A DNA stretch of 64,000 nt from Astragalus membranaceus. Lineage: Eukaryota > Streptophyta > Magnoliopsida > Fabales > Fabaceae. The translations under genes were made by a program, and so were the position numbers. Location of the stretch: assembly GCA_039519185.1 (NCBI GenBank), contig CM076849.1:75375621-75439620 (forward strand). The letters are read 5' to 3'. The stretch's first letter is position 1. The number at the start of each line of letters is the position of its first letter. Shown one piece after another: positions 22,815 through 32,732 of this stretch. A model generated the notes under the pieces. That model was not told the origin of the DNA. It saw only the letters and a list, made by a program, of their open reading frames with translations, and did no database searches.

Positions 22815-24551
22815 TGTCACAAGGAAGGGGGGTTGGAATTGTGACCCTTTTAAAAATAACCTGAAACAAGATAACTATCTTCACAAGCATGATTAGATAT
22901 TAAGACAGTGAGTGTTCTTAGTTGAGAAGGGTGAATGAAAACAGTCTTCTTAACTATGATAGCAAGTTGAGAAGGTTTATGAAAAACTGTCTTCTCAACT
23001 ATGTAACAGAGTTGAGAAGGGTCAGTAAGTTTAATCCTCAGAACTTGCTCTCAGATATTGATTTTTAGCACAACATTAAGATAAGAGATTGTGTGTTATA
23101 AAGTGATACTGTAACGTTCAAAGCTTTTTAAGAGGCATTACAATTTTTACAAGCTTAGGAGAGATGTGAGAAGGGTTGAGAACTGTGTTTTAAATATAAC
23201 AGTTTTTAGCAGAGAAGGGTTAGCATGATGTCTTCTCAGTTTTCATAAATCAACTCCAGGAGGAGTGTTTTATCTCACAGTGTGAAGCTACTCAGAAAAA
23301 GCAGTAAATAACACAATGATGTATAGTGGTTCACCCAAAACCCTGGGCTATGTCCACACCTCACTCCCTGTGAGTGTTTCCACTATTTTCCAAATAGTTT
23401 ACAAATTTTACAACCTGCCTAGGCTAAAAGTTCTCTTGGTAGTTTTCTTCACACAGCTCTACCTACTGTTTTCACACCTAATACAATCCTTCTGATCTAT
23501 TAGGCAGCCTCTAACACAGAAGCGACTCACTTCTCAATTCCTACAGCAACACATGCCACTTGAGAAGTTTCCCCTACAGGTTTTCTGTTTGGTGTGTGGG
23601 TTTGTGGGATTTCTAGAGTTTGGTTGATACAAATGGTGTTTTCAACAGACATTACAACACAAGCAAAAATACATACTCAGAGATCAATTGAATCCCTTCA
23701 GTTTAGGAGCAGCTGAGTACGGATGAGAGAAAAACTTGACACTTGAGAAGGTTGGAAGCTTTGGAGCTCGAAGTATTCTCACATAGATCAACGATAGCCA
23801 AATGTGTTTATTTATAGCTGAAATGTTGTTTAATATCCTCTGGAACATAGAAAAGAGTAGTTGGCAAAAGAATATAGCCGTTTGTAGCCGTTTATAGCCG
23901 TTGCAAGGCTGTTTGCTTTTAAGACAGCTATTTTTCTGCTTTTCTGCAGAAGACAGCAGTTACCAGTTGTCATGACTCTTCTCAACTATGACAGTTTATG
24001 GAGATGATACTTCTCAAGTTGATGCTTCTTATGAAGATATTTGTGAAGTGACATTTCTCAACTTGACCGTTCTCATCATGACCCTTCTGATGAAGAATCT
24101 TCTAGTCATGATGCTTCTCAAATTGACTTTTCTTGTGATGAAGCTTCTCCTCTGATGTTTCTCATCTCTATTCTTCTGAGAGCGTTTCTTTTGTTGGTTC
24201 TGTCATGATACTTCTTGAGTTGATCCTTCTGATTACCCTTCTTATGTTGACACAGATTGAAATAATTCTTCTCAAGATGATCTTTTTCAAGTTTACCCAT
24301 TTGGTCTTGATCTTTGATCTTGTCAAGAGAAGCTTTTTTTTTTCTTAAGGCCATGTGTACAACTTGTCTTAGGTCTTCTCAAATATGATGCTTCTCATAA
24401 GCATATACCTTCTTGAGATTTACTTGATTTATACCTATTCTTATTGTTCACTCAAGAAGAAACATTAGCAGCATATGAAATCAGATAACTTAAACTTCTC
24501 ACATTTGAAGTTTGTTATTCATCAAAACTAATTAGGGATTTTGCCTCAACA
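22815..24551 (-). repeat. SIRE-like copia 5' LTR (1737 bp)
   Basis: On the minus strand it starts TGTTGAGGCAAAATCCC and ends TTCCTTGTGACA. No partner LTR is present in the window. It is rich in short repeats of CTTCTCAA/TTGAGAAG in both orientations (22920-23040 and 23960-24420), which look like degenerate U3 repeats. No coding potential is seen. Confidence 0.82.
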
Positions 24552-24914
24552 CCTGTGTTGGCTCAAACCACTGTGGCGTTTCCTTCATTATTGAGTCTTC
24601 GAGCATTGTGGTCGGCAAGGCTCCTAGCTTGATCGCTGAGTAGCGTAATGAGGTTCTGGACGACTTGGGCTGGGAGAAACACCAACTGTTCCCCGTAGGG
24701 ATTGCTATTGTAGGGGCCACGACTTGGACACGTCCTGATGCAGCGATGGTTGCCACTGGCTGGGTTTCCTGATTTTAGAGATCCTCTAGTGGCAGTGTCT
24801 GGACGTGACCTTCAGGTGTTTGTTCCCTCGGAGGTGGGATAGTAACTTGAGAGCTGATGCGGGGGGTGGTTCCCACTGGGTTCTCGCGCGGTTGGGTCTG
24901 ACGTTTTGGAGGCA
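24552..24914 (-). pseudogene. Tat-like gag N-terminus
   Basis: It starts at ATG 24914 (MPPKRQTQPRENPVGTTPR). The frame stops near 24775, and gag-like residues (FLPAQVVQNLITLLSDQAR) continue in another frame up to the copia LTR. It is the 5' end of a Tat-type gag cut by the copia insertion; the downstream part is not found on the other side. Confidence 0.65.
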
Positions 24915-24954
24915 TCGTAATGCTCAGAGCTGATTCAAGAGTAATTGAGCTGTA

Positions 24955-24972
24955 CTCCCACTGTGGTCGCCA
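24955..24972 (-). other. Tat-type primer-binding site
   Basis: The minus strand reads TGGCGACCACAGTGGGAG, identical to the site at 57073-57090 of the large Tat element. Confidence 0.78.
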
Positions 24973-24977
24973 ATCAA

Positions 24978-25369
24978 TGTTGTGGCTGCAAGTCTCGGTC
25001 GGGCTGAGGGCCGAGATGCTAACCAAGCTAAGAAGCTAACTCGCTCCAAGTCGTTGCCGAGATGGTTGTTAAGATGATTGTTGAATGTTGGCCGAGATTA
25101 TCTTGCTCGTGTTGATCCGGTGAGGGGGTGGTACCTGCAGACACTCTGGTGCTTAAGTCAGCATAGGGAATAGGTGATATGAGATAATAAATACGTACCT
25201 GTGACATTGATGGGACACTGCTTTGACAGGGATTAGTGTCCACACGTGGCACAATATGATAGATAGGGCCTACAAGTGTTTGATGGAGAGGACGCATCTG
25301 CGCCTCTGGTTTAGATGGATCATGGGCTTCGCTAGATAGGGCCTACAAGGGTTTGGCAGATCCGGTACA
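24978..25369 (-). mobile_element. Tat-like 5' LTR, small
   Basis: About 392 bp between the primer site and a CA end at 25369. The TG start at 24978 is my best guess. It holds the shared motif CCTGCAGACACTCTGGTGC (25132-25150) and a duplicated word GATAGGGCCTACAAG (25262 and 25335). The gag and primer site to its left make it a 5' LTR on the minus strand. Confidence 0.65.
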
Positions 25370-25529
25370 AATATAATCCTAACAAAAATAATGAAGTGCC
25401 TCTGCGGTACGCATTCCATTAACATCTTTTTTGAGCTTTTATTAGGATTTTAAAGGCCACTTGGAATATTTAATGTTAGAACTTGGTGAATTGAAAAATA
25501 GAGAAGTCTCACATTGGAAATAATAGGCT

Positions 25530-26520
25530 AAATTGCACTTTGGGTCATTTATCTTTGACTTAGGTTTCAGTTTGGTCTTTTTTTTTTTCCCGTTTTGGTC
25601 CCTCATCTTCTATTTCTGTGTCATTTTCGTTCTTTTTGGGAATTTTCCGTACATTAACTTAACAGACGCCACGCTGGCAGCTAACAGCTGACGTGGCGTC
25701 TTAAGTGCCCAATCTGATGTGTCATTCATTTAATGACATGACACATAAGGGACCAAATTAAAACTTAAAAAAAAGGGGCCAAATTTGATAAAACAGAAAA
25801 ATAAAATTAATAAAAACATAAAACACTAAAATCTTCATCTTCTTCCTCCCAACACCATCTCTGGCAAGCCACCACCACCACAAATCAATCATTCTTTAAC
25901 TCTTAATCCCTAACCTCTCCCCCTCAAACCCAAAACCCCCAATTTATCAAACAAAGCCACCCTCTCCTCCTCACATCCACCACTGTTGGAACTGAAAATA
26001 GGAAGGCAAATTCCAAAATTCCAGAAATAATCAAATGGGATAAGGTTTCATCGCAATCCCTCTTCTTCTCTCCCCTCATGCTTTGTTTCTCTCTCTCACT
26101 TCATCGTTCCTCTCTAATGTGAATTGAGAATAGGGATTCTGGAAATAATCCCTCTCTTGTTTGTGTAAATTTCGTTTAGGGATTAAGTTTGAGAAGTTGA
26201 GGTTTTTGGTTTGAGGGAGAGAGGTTAGGGATTAAAGAGTTGAAGAGTGATTGATTTGTGGGGGTGGTGGTGGCTCACCGGAGGTGGTGGTGGCTCGCCG
26301 GAGATGGTGTTTGGAGAAAGAAGATGAAGGTTTTAGTGTTTTATGTTTTTATTAAGTTTATTTTTCTGTTTTGTGTTTTTTTCAATTTGGTCCCTTATAT
26401 TTTTTTTGAGTTTCAATTTGGTCACTTATGTGCCATGTCATTAAATGGATGACACGTCAGATTGGACACTTAAGACGCCACATCAGCAGTTAACTGCCAG
26501 CGTAGCGTCTGTTAAGTTTA
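25530..26520. mobile_element. Fold-back (long inverted repeat) element
   Basis: Two arms of about 300-340 bp are inverted copies of each other: left 25653-25950 and right about 26185-26519. For example AACTTAACAGACGCCACGCT near 25655 matches the complement of AGCGTAGCGTCTGTTAAGTT near 26499. The centre carries GGTGGTGG/CCACCACC tracts. About 120 bp left of the left arm (GCACTTTGGGTCATTTATC) has no partner on the right. No transposase frame is seen; it resembles MITE or Mutator-like non-autonomous DNA elements. Confidence 0.75.
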
Positions 26521-26906
26521 TGTTGTATTTATTTGATTTATGTTTATGTTTATCATTTACTGGTACTGCCAAGGAATATAGGGTACTTATCTACTTTACT
26601 CTACATATAGAAACCTGCCCTCTAACTGAATACTCACTTTGGCTAATTTTAAGATAATTTTGCTGCTGAATGTCCATTCCATTTGCCTATGATTTTGCCT
26701 CAGTATTATTCATACATTGGAGCAAGTACAGCTGCTAGGCATGGAGTAAGTTTTGCCATTCCATAGCATTTGATGGAGTGATTAGTGCCAGCTGCTAACA
26801 AGCAAGGCTCTAATACATTCATTTTTATTTTACTGCCAGCCTCGCTCAAGTGAAGTCTAAGAAAACTAAGCTTCTTTTCCAAGTCTTTTGCATGGATTAA
26901 GGTTTA

Positions 26907-27012
26907 CTTGTTGCTTAAGATCTTAAGATCTTAAGATATTCTATTTCAGATACACATATAATATGTTGCTTAAGATCTTAAGATATTCTATATCAGATAC
27001 ACATATAATGTG
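26907..27012. repeat. Two-copy tandem repeat of about 52 bp
   Basis: GTTGCTTAAGATCTTAAGAT followed by ATTCTAT..CAGATACACATATAAT occurs twice in a row. It lies in non-coding sequence upstream of the bZIP exon. The rest of 26521-27246 is AT-rich with no recognised gene, except a possible exon-like stretch (PMILPQYYSYIGAS) at 26665-26747 ending in a GTAAG donor. Confidence 0.8.
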
Positions 27013-27246
27013 TTTTTGTGTTTGCTATTCTTTTTCTTAAGATCTTAAGATCCTCTCTTTTGTTGTGAAATATTCTTCTTTTTTCTCTTTATAAGATTTC
27101 ATTTCTTTATAGACATGCTATACAATAAGATATTTTTTGTGTCTGATCTATGTAACAAACATTACTTAGTTGAAAAAGGTGTTTGTTTATATTCATACTA
27201 CTATTTTACTGAAATGATGTGTTTTTACATTTCTTGTACCAACCAG

Positions 27247-27372
27247 GCTGAGTGTGAAGAGTTACAAAAGAGGGTGGAGGCACTTGGAGATGAGAATCGA
27301 GGTCTCCGAGAAGAGCTTCAGAAGCTTTCTGAAGAGTGCCAGAAGCTTGCATCTGAAAACAATTCTATCAAG
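27247..27372 (+). pseudogene. Leucine-zipper exon of a G-box-binding bZIP factor
   Basis: A 42-codon exon with clean splice borders (CCAACCAG before, GGTATATT after). It encodes AECEELQKRVEALGDENRG and LSEECQKLASENNSIK, the zipper of plant GBF/HBP-1a-type bZIP transcription factors. The exon starts exactly where GBF genes have an intron, right after the basic region. Heptad Leu/Val positions are intact. I find neither the basic-region exon upstream nor the next exon (normally starting EEL) downstream, so this is an isolated fragment, possibly carried by the CACTA element whose end is at 29264. Confidence 0.82.
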
Positions 27373-27863
27373 GTATATTTCTCTTACAATTCTTCACAAG
27401 CATTGCCATTTTAATAATTCAGTGCAATGCAAATGTTGGCATATTACAACTCAAAAAACAATTGTGCTTTAAACAGGAGGACTGCTGTAGGCTACTGAAG
27501 CACTGCTGTTTAGAATTTAGTTTTGTAACTATGTTGAGAATCTAGCTTTAAACTCTAATTTGGCAAATTTTCACTTTTCTATTGTGGTTTTGACTTGGTC
27601 ACACTCTTTGCTGCATGTGGGGGGTTATACTTAGATACACTTCTTGGTTCCTTCGGTATCTTATAATTGCTAATTTAGTTTCTCCACTGTGAATTAATTT
27701 GAAAACTGAAAAACAAAAATTATTTTCATTATCATCCATTTAACTCGCATATACTGTCTATTCTAATTCTTCCTGCCTTAGTGATCGAGGAATATTAATG
27801 AGATTTGTGTATGTTTAGATGAATATATTCAGATGTATTCAATTATGCTTCAGTTTTTCTTAG

Positions 27864-27977
27864 TAGCAAATCTGGAAATCCGGATCTAGGTAGCAAATCT
27901 GGAAATCTGGATCTAGGTAGCAAATCTGCAAATCTAGGTAGCAAATCTGGAAATCTGGATCTAGGTAGCAAATCTGG
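27864..27977. repeat. Minisatellite, 27-bp unit
   Basis: About four units of TAGCAAATCTGGAAATCTGG plus ATCTAGG, one shortened. Non-coding. The reading frames over it are products of the repeat. Confidence 0.88.
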
Positions 27978-28384
27978 ATGAACATGACCTTGATGAACAT
28001 TCTGCAAATAATAGTGGTCAAATTCCAAAAGAGAAGATACAGTACTTTTCTAGTGAAAAAATTTGCCATGAAGCAGTTGCAATAGTTAACAAGAGACTAC
28101 TAAATTTCATTGAAACCCCATCAGAATAATTAGGTTATTTTGTGCAAATGACTAAATGAGCAACAATCAAAACTTTTTTTTGACCAAAGCAGCAATACTG
28201 CTAAGTTCACAATAATGGAAGACAGGTCATTTTAGTTTTGAACCCTTTTTATCCGATTGTACAATGATGTTCTGGTTTTGTATTCCAGTCCTTTTTATCC
28301 GCTGCATTTTTCATTACTAGGTAATTATTATGTTGTAGGTATTAAGTTAACCATGTGATTCGTATTCAACTTTTGTTTTTGTAG

Positions 28385-28519
28385 ATGTTTAATTCGAGTT
28401 GTCCGTTCACGCATGAAGATTTGGCACACATTAGACAAGTTTGGGCAGAGTTTTTTATAAAGTTGTATGCAGAGCGTAAACCAACTTCAAAGGAAGAACG
28501 AAGAAAACAACTTAAGTGA
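28385..28519 (+). pseudogene. Terminal exon, possible CACTA Ulp1-like protease tail
   Basis: After a TTTTTGTAG acceptor an open frame of 44 codons reads CPFTHEDLAHIRQVWAEFF and ends TGA at 28519. The pattern of an acidic residue, IR, and WAEFF resembles the end of the Ulp1/C48 protease-like domains carried by plant CACTA transposons, and the position upstream of a CACTA end fits. The match is short, so this is a suggestion. 27373-28384 otherwise shows only AT-rich DNA and the minisatellite. Confidence 0.4.
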
Positions 28520-28844
28520 TGTTTATTTGGACTGGTATTGTCCTCTGTCTGGTGTTGTTCTCTGCCTGGCGTTGTTCTGTTTGTTATATATGAGGAATTT
28601 AAGTAGAATGTGATGAATTTAAGTGTAGAATTATGTATGTTGTAATTTAAGTGTAGAATTCTATTTGGATGTACTTCTGCAACTTTAAGTGCAACCTTTT
28701 GTACTTTTAATGTAATTTAGCTTTGAATTTTTGTACTTCTGTCTGCTGGTTTTGCTGGTATATATGCAGGAAGAATGACCAAAATTCGTATAACCAGGGT
28801 CTATGTAGGCGTATAAAACCAAAATTTGAAAAAAAAAAAACTTT

Positions 28845-29264
28845 TAAAGCCAGGCGTATTTACGCCTGACTTAAATAAGAAAAAAAAACTTTTAAAGTCA
28901 GGCATAGGTCTGGCTTAAAAAAGGACATTTAAAGTCAGGCGCAATAATGCCTGACTTTAAAACAGACTTACGAAGTCAGGCACAGGCTCAGGCTTGACTT
29001 TAAAACATACTTACGAAGTCAGGCCATAAATGCTTGACTTTAAAACAGACTTACGAAGTCAGACCATATATGCTTGACTTTAAAACAGACTTACGAAGTC
29101 AGGCTCAGGCTCAGGCTTGACTTTAAAACAGACTTACGAAGTCAGGCCATATATGCTTGACTTTAAAACGTCTGACATACAAAGTCGACTTAATATAAGT
29201 CAAGCTTGCGCCTGACTTTAAATCCCTTTTTCGCTTGACTTTAAATCCCTTTTTTGCACTAGTG
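28845..29264 (+). mobile_element. CACTA transposon end with subterminal repeats
   Basis: It ends in GCACTAGTG at 29264, the complement of a CACTAGTGC terminus. Upstream are about ten copies of AAAGTCAGGC or GCTTGACTTTAAA in both orientations, the subterminal repeats bound by CACTA transposase. The opposite end is not in the window in recognisable form. 28520-28844 is the AT-rich lead-in. Confidence 0.8.
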
Positions 29265-29440
29265 CTAATCATCATGAGAGCGCAAAGAAGATTTATGTTT
29301 TCAAAAATCTAATCGTCACCTAAACTTGAAGTATCCGGTGAAAATGAAATATGGAGAAAGACGAGATAACTAATTAAGATTTCAGAAACCTAAAGTTAAA
29401 CTTGCAAGAGCTATATATATAATAAGAATAAGAATATATG

Positions 29441-29640
29441 CTACAAGAAAATAGTGTATTACCGGCGGATTTTTTCCAGCGGATAAAATCCGCCGGTAAG
29501 TTTCCGACGGATATTTTGCATTTCCGGCGGATTTTTTCCGCCGGAAAGTATTTTTTCCGTCGGTAACTTTCCGGCGGAAAAAATAGTATTTCCGCCGGAT
29601 TTTATAATTTTTTTTTTTGAAAATCCGCCGGATATAAGTA
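29441..29640. mobile_element. CACTA-like terminus of a second family
   Basis: It starts CTACAAGAAAATAGTG, like the common CACTACAAGAAA terminus with the first bases changed, and is followed by at least six copies of CCGGCGGA/TCCGCCGG. It is a terminal fragment only. Confidence 0.6.
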
Positions 29641-30270
29641 TTAATGTGTAAATAGATATCATAGATTCATTTGTTAATTCCTTTCTGTCCACTCTATGTT
29701 TCTCTCTATGGTTTGATTCTTCCCAGCTTTATTATTTGTAAAATATTTTAGCAAGAAATACTAACTTTTTTGATTTCTAGTTATATTTAGGTAAAATAAC
29801 AATTAATTGAGAAGAGGATTCAACTTCTGGTGTCGCAATGGAGAAGAACGAGTTTTGCATGTCCACTGTCCATGACTCCTCTACGATTCCAGTCTATGTA
29901 CAATATGCTCATTTGGGACTTGAAAAATTACCTGTAGTCCTGTAATCAGAGGGACTATCCAGGTTGTTGGTGGAAGTGGTTTGGTTTTCTTAGACTCTTT
30001 CACTATTTGGTAGTCCAAAGCCTCATCTAAGGGATAAGTCGTTTGATTGCAAGACAGTAGCTTTGTGGGCGTATTTTGTAAATGATAGCTAATGCAACCT
30101 TAGACTCTCCCCCCCTCTCTCTCTCAACGTTTTTTTAGGGTTTTAGGGATTAGGGTTTAGGGATCTTGAAGTTGCACCCCACCAACCGCCATTGCTTCAG
30201 CTTGAAAACAACCTCTTATCCATTAACCCATCATTGGTAAATTGTTGTTTGGAGAGAAGATAAATTGTGG

Positions 30271-30546
30271 ATGGAAGCGAGTAAAAGGAGGGAGTGTGTG
30301 GTTGCAGGGTCTGTTTGGGAGAACAGAATGAAAATTGATGAAGTGAGAGGTGGTATCAAGGTGTTCAAAGCAGAACAAAATCCCGAAGAAGGAAAAGCCA
30401 TTGCTAATGTTGTTTACAGAATGAGAAGAAGAAACTCAATTGGAAAGAGAAAAACTTGGAAATCAGAGGAAGAGTGTAATGAGGTGATTTCTTCTTCTTC
30501 TAATGCAATCAAAAAGAGTCTGAGAAAGCTTGACCCTTTGTACTAA
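30271..30546 (+). pseudogene. Small basic plant protein, frameshifted, unknown function
   Basis: From ATG 30271 the frame reads MEASKRRECVVAGSVWENRM and DEVRGGIKVF, a lysine/arginine-rich protein of 91 residues that I cannot assign to a function. After the stop at 30544 the next frame continues with sense-looking codons (VERSPVHRR, later MRKSISDPIKKNASPELC to about 30680), so a one-base shift near 30535 probably truncated a longer protein. A CT-rich leader lies at 30106-30130. 29641-30270 shows no other gene; 30683-31250 is AT-rich. Confidence 0.55.
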
Positions 30547-30831
30547 AAAAGTTGAGAGAAGCCCAGTTCATAGGAGAATGAATACTAAGATATGATGCAT
30601 AGAAGGGTAGTGGCAGTGGCGATGAGGAAGAGTATATCAGATCCTATAAAGAAAAATGCTTCTCCAGAACTCTGTTGATGAAAAAAAAAGTATTTGAAAA
30701 AGGTTGATGAAAAAAAAAGTAACACATTAGAACTCTGTTAGCCATATAGAATTTTGTAGAATAACGTATTTGAAAAAGGTTGATTTTGCAGGAAGGAATT
30801 TTTTTTTTAAAAAATTAATTATAGGGATTTA

Positions 30832-30833
<2 letters not shown>

Positions 30834-30894
<61 letters not shown>
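30834..30894. repeat. (TA)n microsatellite
   Basis: About 29 uninterrupted TA units. Confidence 0.97.
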
Positions 30895-30898
<4 letters not shown>

Positions 30899-31250
30899 CA
30901 CGACAAAAAACATATTTAAGCCTAGTTTTTATTCTTGCTTTTCTATTTTCTTTTTACATTTCTAAAAAAAAGACAAGTATAATCATCAACATCTAAAAAT
31001 ATAATTTTTACCCGTTTTCTCACATTTTTATGTGGAAAAAAATACAAGCCTAAATAAGTCGACTTTATTGATAGAACAAATTGAGAAGCATAAGTCATTT
31101 AGAATTGAAAAGATTGTTGTTTAATTCTCTCAAAACACTATTCTTTAGATCTTACCATCAACATTGGGTCTTATATTGCAATATGTTATTCAAGAAACAC
31201 AAACGATAAAGATGGTACCTGGGATTTATTAGGCACATGCCTGCAACTAA

Positions 31251-31525
31251 TTAAGCTTGTATCAAATACTTTAATATACTAATAATAATCTGACCAACTT
31301 GACCATAAACATAAAGATATTTTGGGAGCAAAGAGGTATCATGATAAGGAGGGTCAGTTGGTGCCTCCCCATTAAGACAATCACGAATATCAGCTCCAAT
31401 ATGAATCGTATCTGAACGTGCGTATTTGTACTGTCCTTTCCTAAAATCCCCTTGAATAGCCTCAATTGTAGTAAGGGAACCATTTACTTTATCAAAATGA
31501 CCTAAACACACTTCATAATGGTATC
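31251..31525 (-). pseudogene. PMEI-like inhibitor gene, 3' part
   Basis: C-terminal half of a pectin methylesterase/invertase inhibitor. The minus strand reads YHYEVCLGHFDKVNGSL, then SDTIHIGADIRDCLNGE, and ends QIIISILKYLIQA-stop. The two Cys are the third and fourth of the four conserved in the family, which form the second disulfide of the four-helix bundle. It is separated from its 5' part (57558-57842) by the 26-kb Tat insertion; with one GTATC copy removed the two halves join in the same frame into about 184 codons, the normal length for the family. Confidence 0.85.
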
Positions 31526-31991
31526 TGAACCGAACTCTTCTCCGAGCGATCGGTCCTCTTGTTGATATGAGTCTGTTTGTGCTCGTGCTGTTCTGGGGCT
31601 TGGTGCCAGGTATTGAGGTCGTTCCTGTATGGAGGCTGGTCGCGTGCAGAGCTCCCTCGGGGTGTACCTGCGATGGCACTCCAACGCCCAAGTCAGTGGG
31701 GTGATTTAGTGTAGTAATATTGGTCAAAAACGTACCTTTCATATGATGTCAGGGCCTCGTTATATAGTACTTGGGGCGCTGTGGGCGGTCGTTAGATCTG
31801 CGAGAATTCCTCTCCGCCGTAGATCTTCCCATCGTGGGTATAGGGTGGCGCTGGTCGTTTTGGGCCGCTCGCATAGGCCCAAACTTCTTAACGGGTTGCG
31901 ACCCGATCCAAGCGTCGTGTGATGCTGATTACGTACTGGGCCGTCCGTGCCGGTCCAGTATTCATTATGGGCTGCGGCCCACTCCAGAACA
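31526..31991 (-). repeat. Tat 3' LTR
   Basis: TGAACCGAACTC ... CCAGAACA, 466 bp. It differs from the 5' LTR at about six positions. It contains the shared LTR motif (31664-31698) and a minus-strand TATA-like CTATATAA near 31760. Confidence 0.93.
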
Positions 31992-32006
31992 GTTGGCCCC
32001 CAGGCC
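31992..32006 (-). other. Tat polypurine tract
   Basis: The minus strand reads GGCCTGGGGGCCAAC immediately before the 3' LTR. Confidence 0.65.
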
Positions 32007-32139
32007 GAAGTCGTTCAGTAGGACGGGTTCAGGCCTAAGAGTCATATTTCTTTTTGTGAGGCGGGCTGCCTCCACATTGGTCGCCTGCGCTGGCCTGCGC
32101 TGAGACGACCTGATCGTGCGCCCGTTCGATTGAGCATGC

Positions 32140-32203
32140 TCGCGCCTTCTAGCGACGTGGTATTCTGACAGTCGCGCCTTCTAGCGACGTGGTATTCTGA
32201 CAG
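32140..32203. repeat. 32-bp tandem duplication upstream of the antisense gene
   Basis: Two perfect copies of TCGCGCCTTCTAGCGACGTG plus GTATTCTGACAG, about 170 bp upstream of the TATA box of the antisense transcription unit. It could be a promoter repeat. Confidence 0.9.
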
Positions 32204-32369
32204 TAATGATGTTCTGAAAGGACAAGCGTGACGCTTCGATGGGACTGTCACCATAATTCACGCTTCTCAAGAAAAGGGGGCGCTTGATGATGACGGTTCA
32301 ATTTTCGAGGATGATCATCAATTTAGAAGGGGAAGGGACGTGTCCCTTCGCGTTCTGGCTCTTCCTCCC

Positions 32370-32377
32370 TATAAATA
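32370..32377 (+). promoter_or_regulatory. TATA box of the Tat antisense gene
   Basis: TATAAATA within CTCCCTATAAATATGGGG. A C/T-rich leader follows, then a GT donor at 32578 and an AG acceptor at 32731-32732, consistent with a non-coding first exon. Confidence 0.6.
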
Positions 32378-32732
32378 TGGGGCACCCCTTATGTCAATTT
32401 GTTCACTTTCCGTTTTTTTTGCTCTAAGGGCGACTTCCTTTCTCCGACGGGCGATCTATTTTCCGGCTACTCTGGCACGGTGTTTCCCGATCAGCGACTT
32501 CAAACTCCGGCGCGATCTAACTTCCGATCGCCTCATTCTGGTGATTCATAGTGCGACGAAACAGTATTTCGCTCCTGGTATGTAGCTTTACTTTTGGGCT
32601 TTAGTAATTTAAATCGCATTTCTCTTCTTATTAACATGGGCGAGGAGGGGGGTGTCAGACCCGGGGTCGATCATGTTGCCCCTTTCCGTAGGTCATCTTC
32701 GATGGTCTGACTTTCATGCTCCCTTCTTGCAG

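Larger units (their letters stand above)
19284..24551 (-). mobile_element. SIRE-like Ty1/copia element, 3' truncated
   Basis: A copia element on the minus strand with 5' LTR (22815-24551), Met-tRNA primer site, gag with one zinc knuckle, protease and part of integrase. The integrase frame ends in codons reading RVFNLRTKDVEESMRVMF just before 19284. The rest of integrase, RT, RNase H and the 3' LTR are missing. The long gag with coiled-coil tail and the TTGGCATCAAAGCTCGG primer site are as in SIRE/Opie elements. A plastid DNA block sits inside it at 20285-20700. Confidence 0.85.

Noticed and set aside
27864..27977. CRISPR-like repeat array
   Set aside because: Units are contiguous, without unique spacers, and the genome is a plant nuclear one.
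27860..28069. Repeated peptide ORF (DLLPRSRFP units, minus strand)
   Set aside because: A 27-bp minisatellite read in frame; no start context, conservation or domain.
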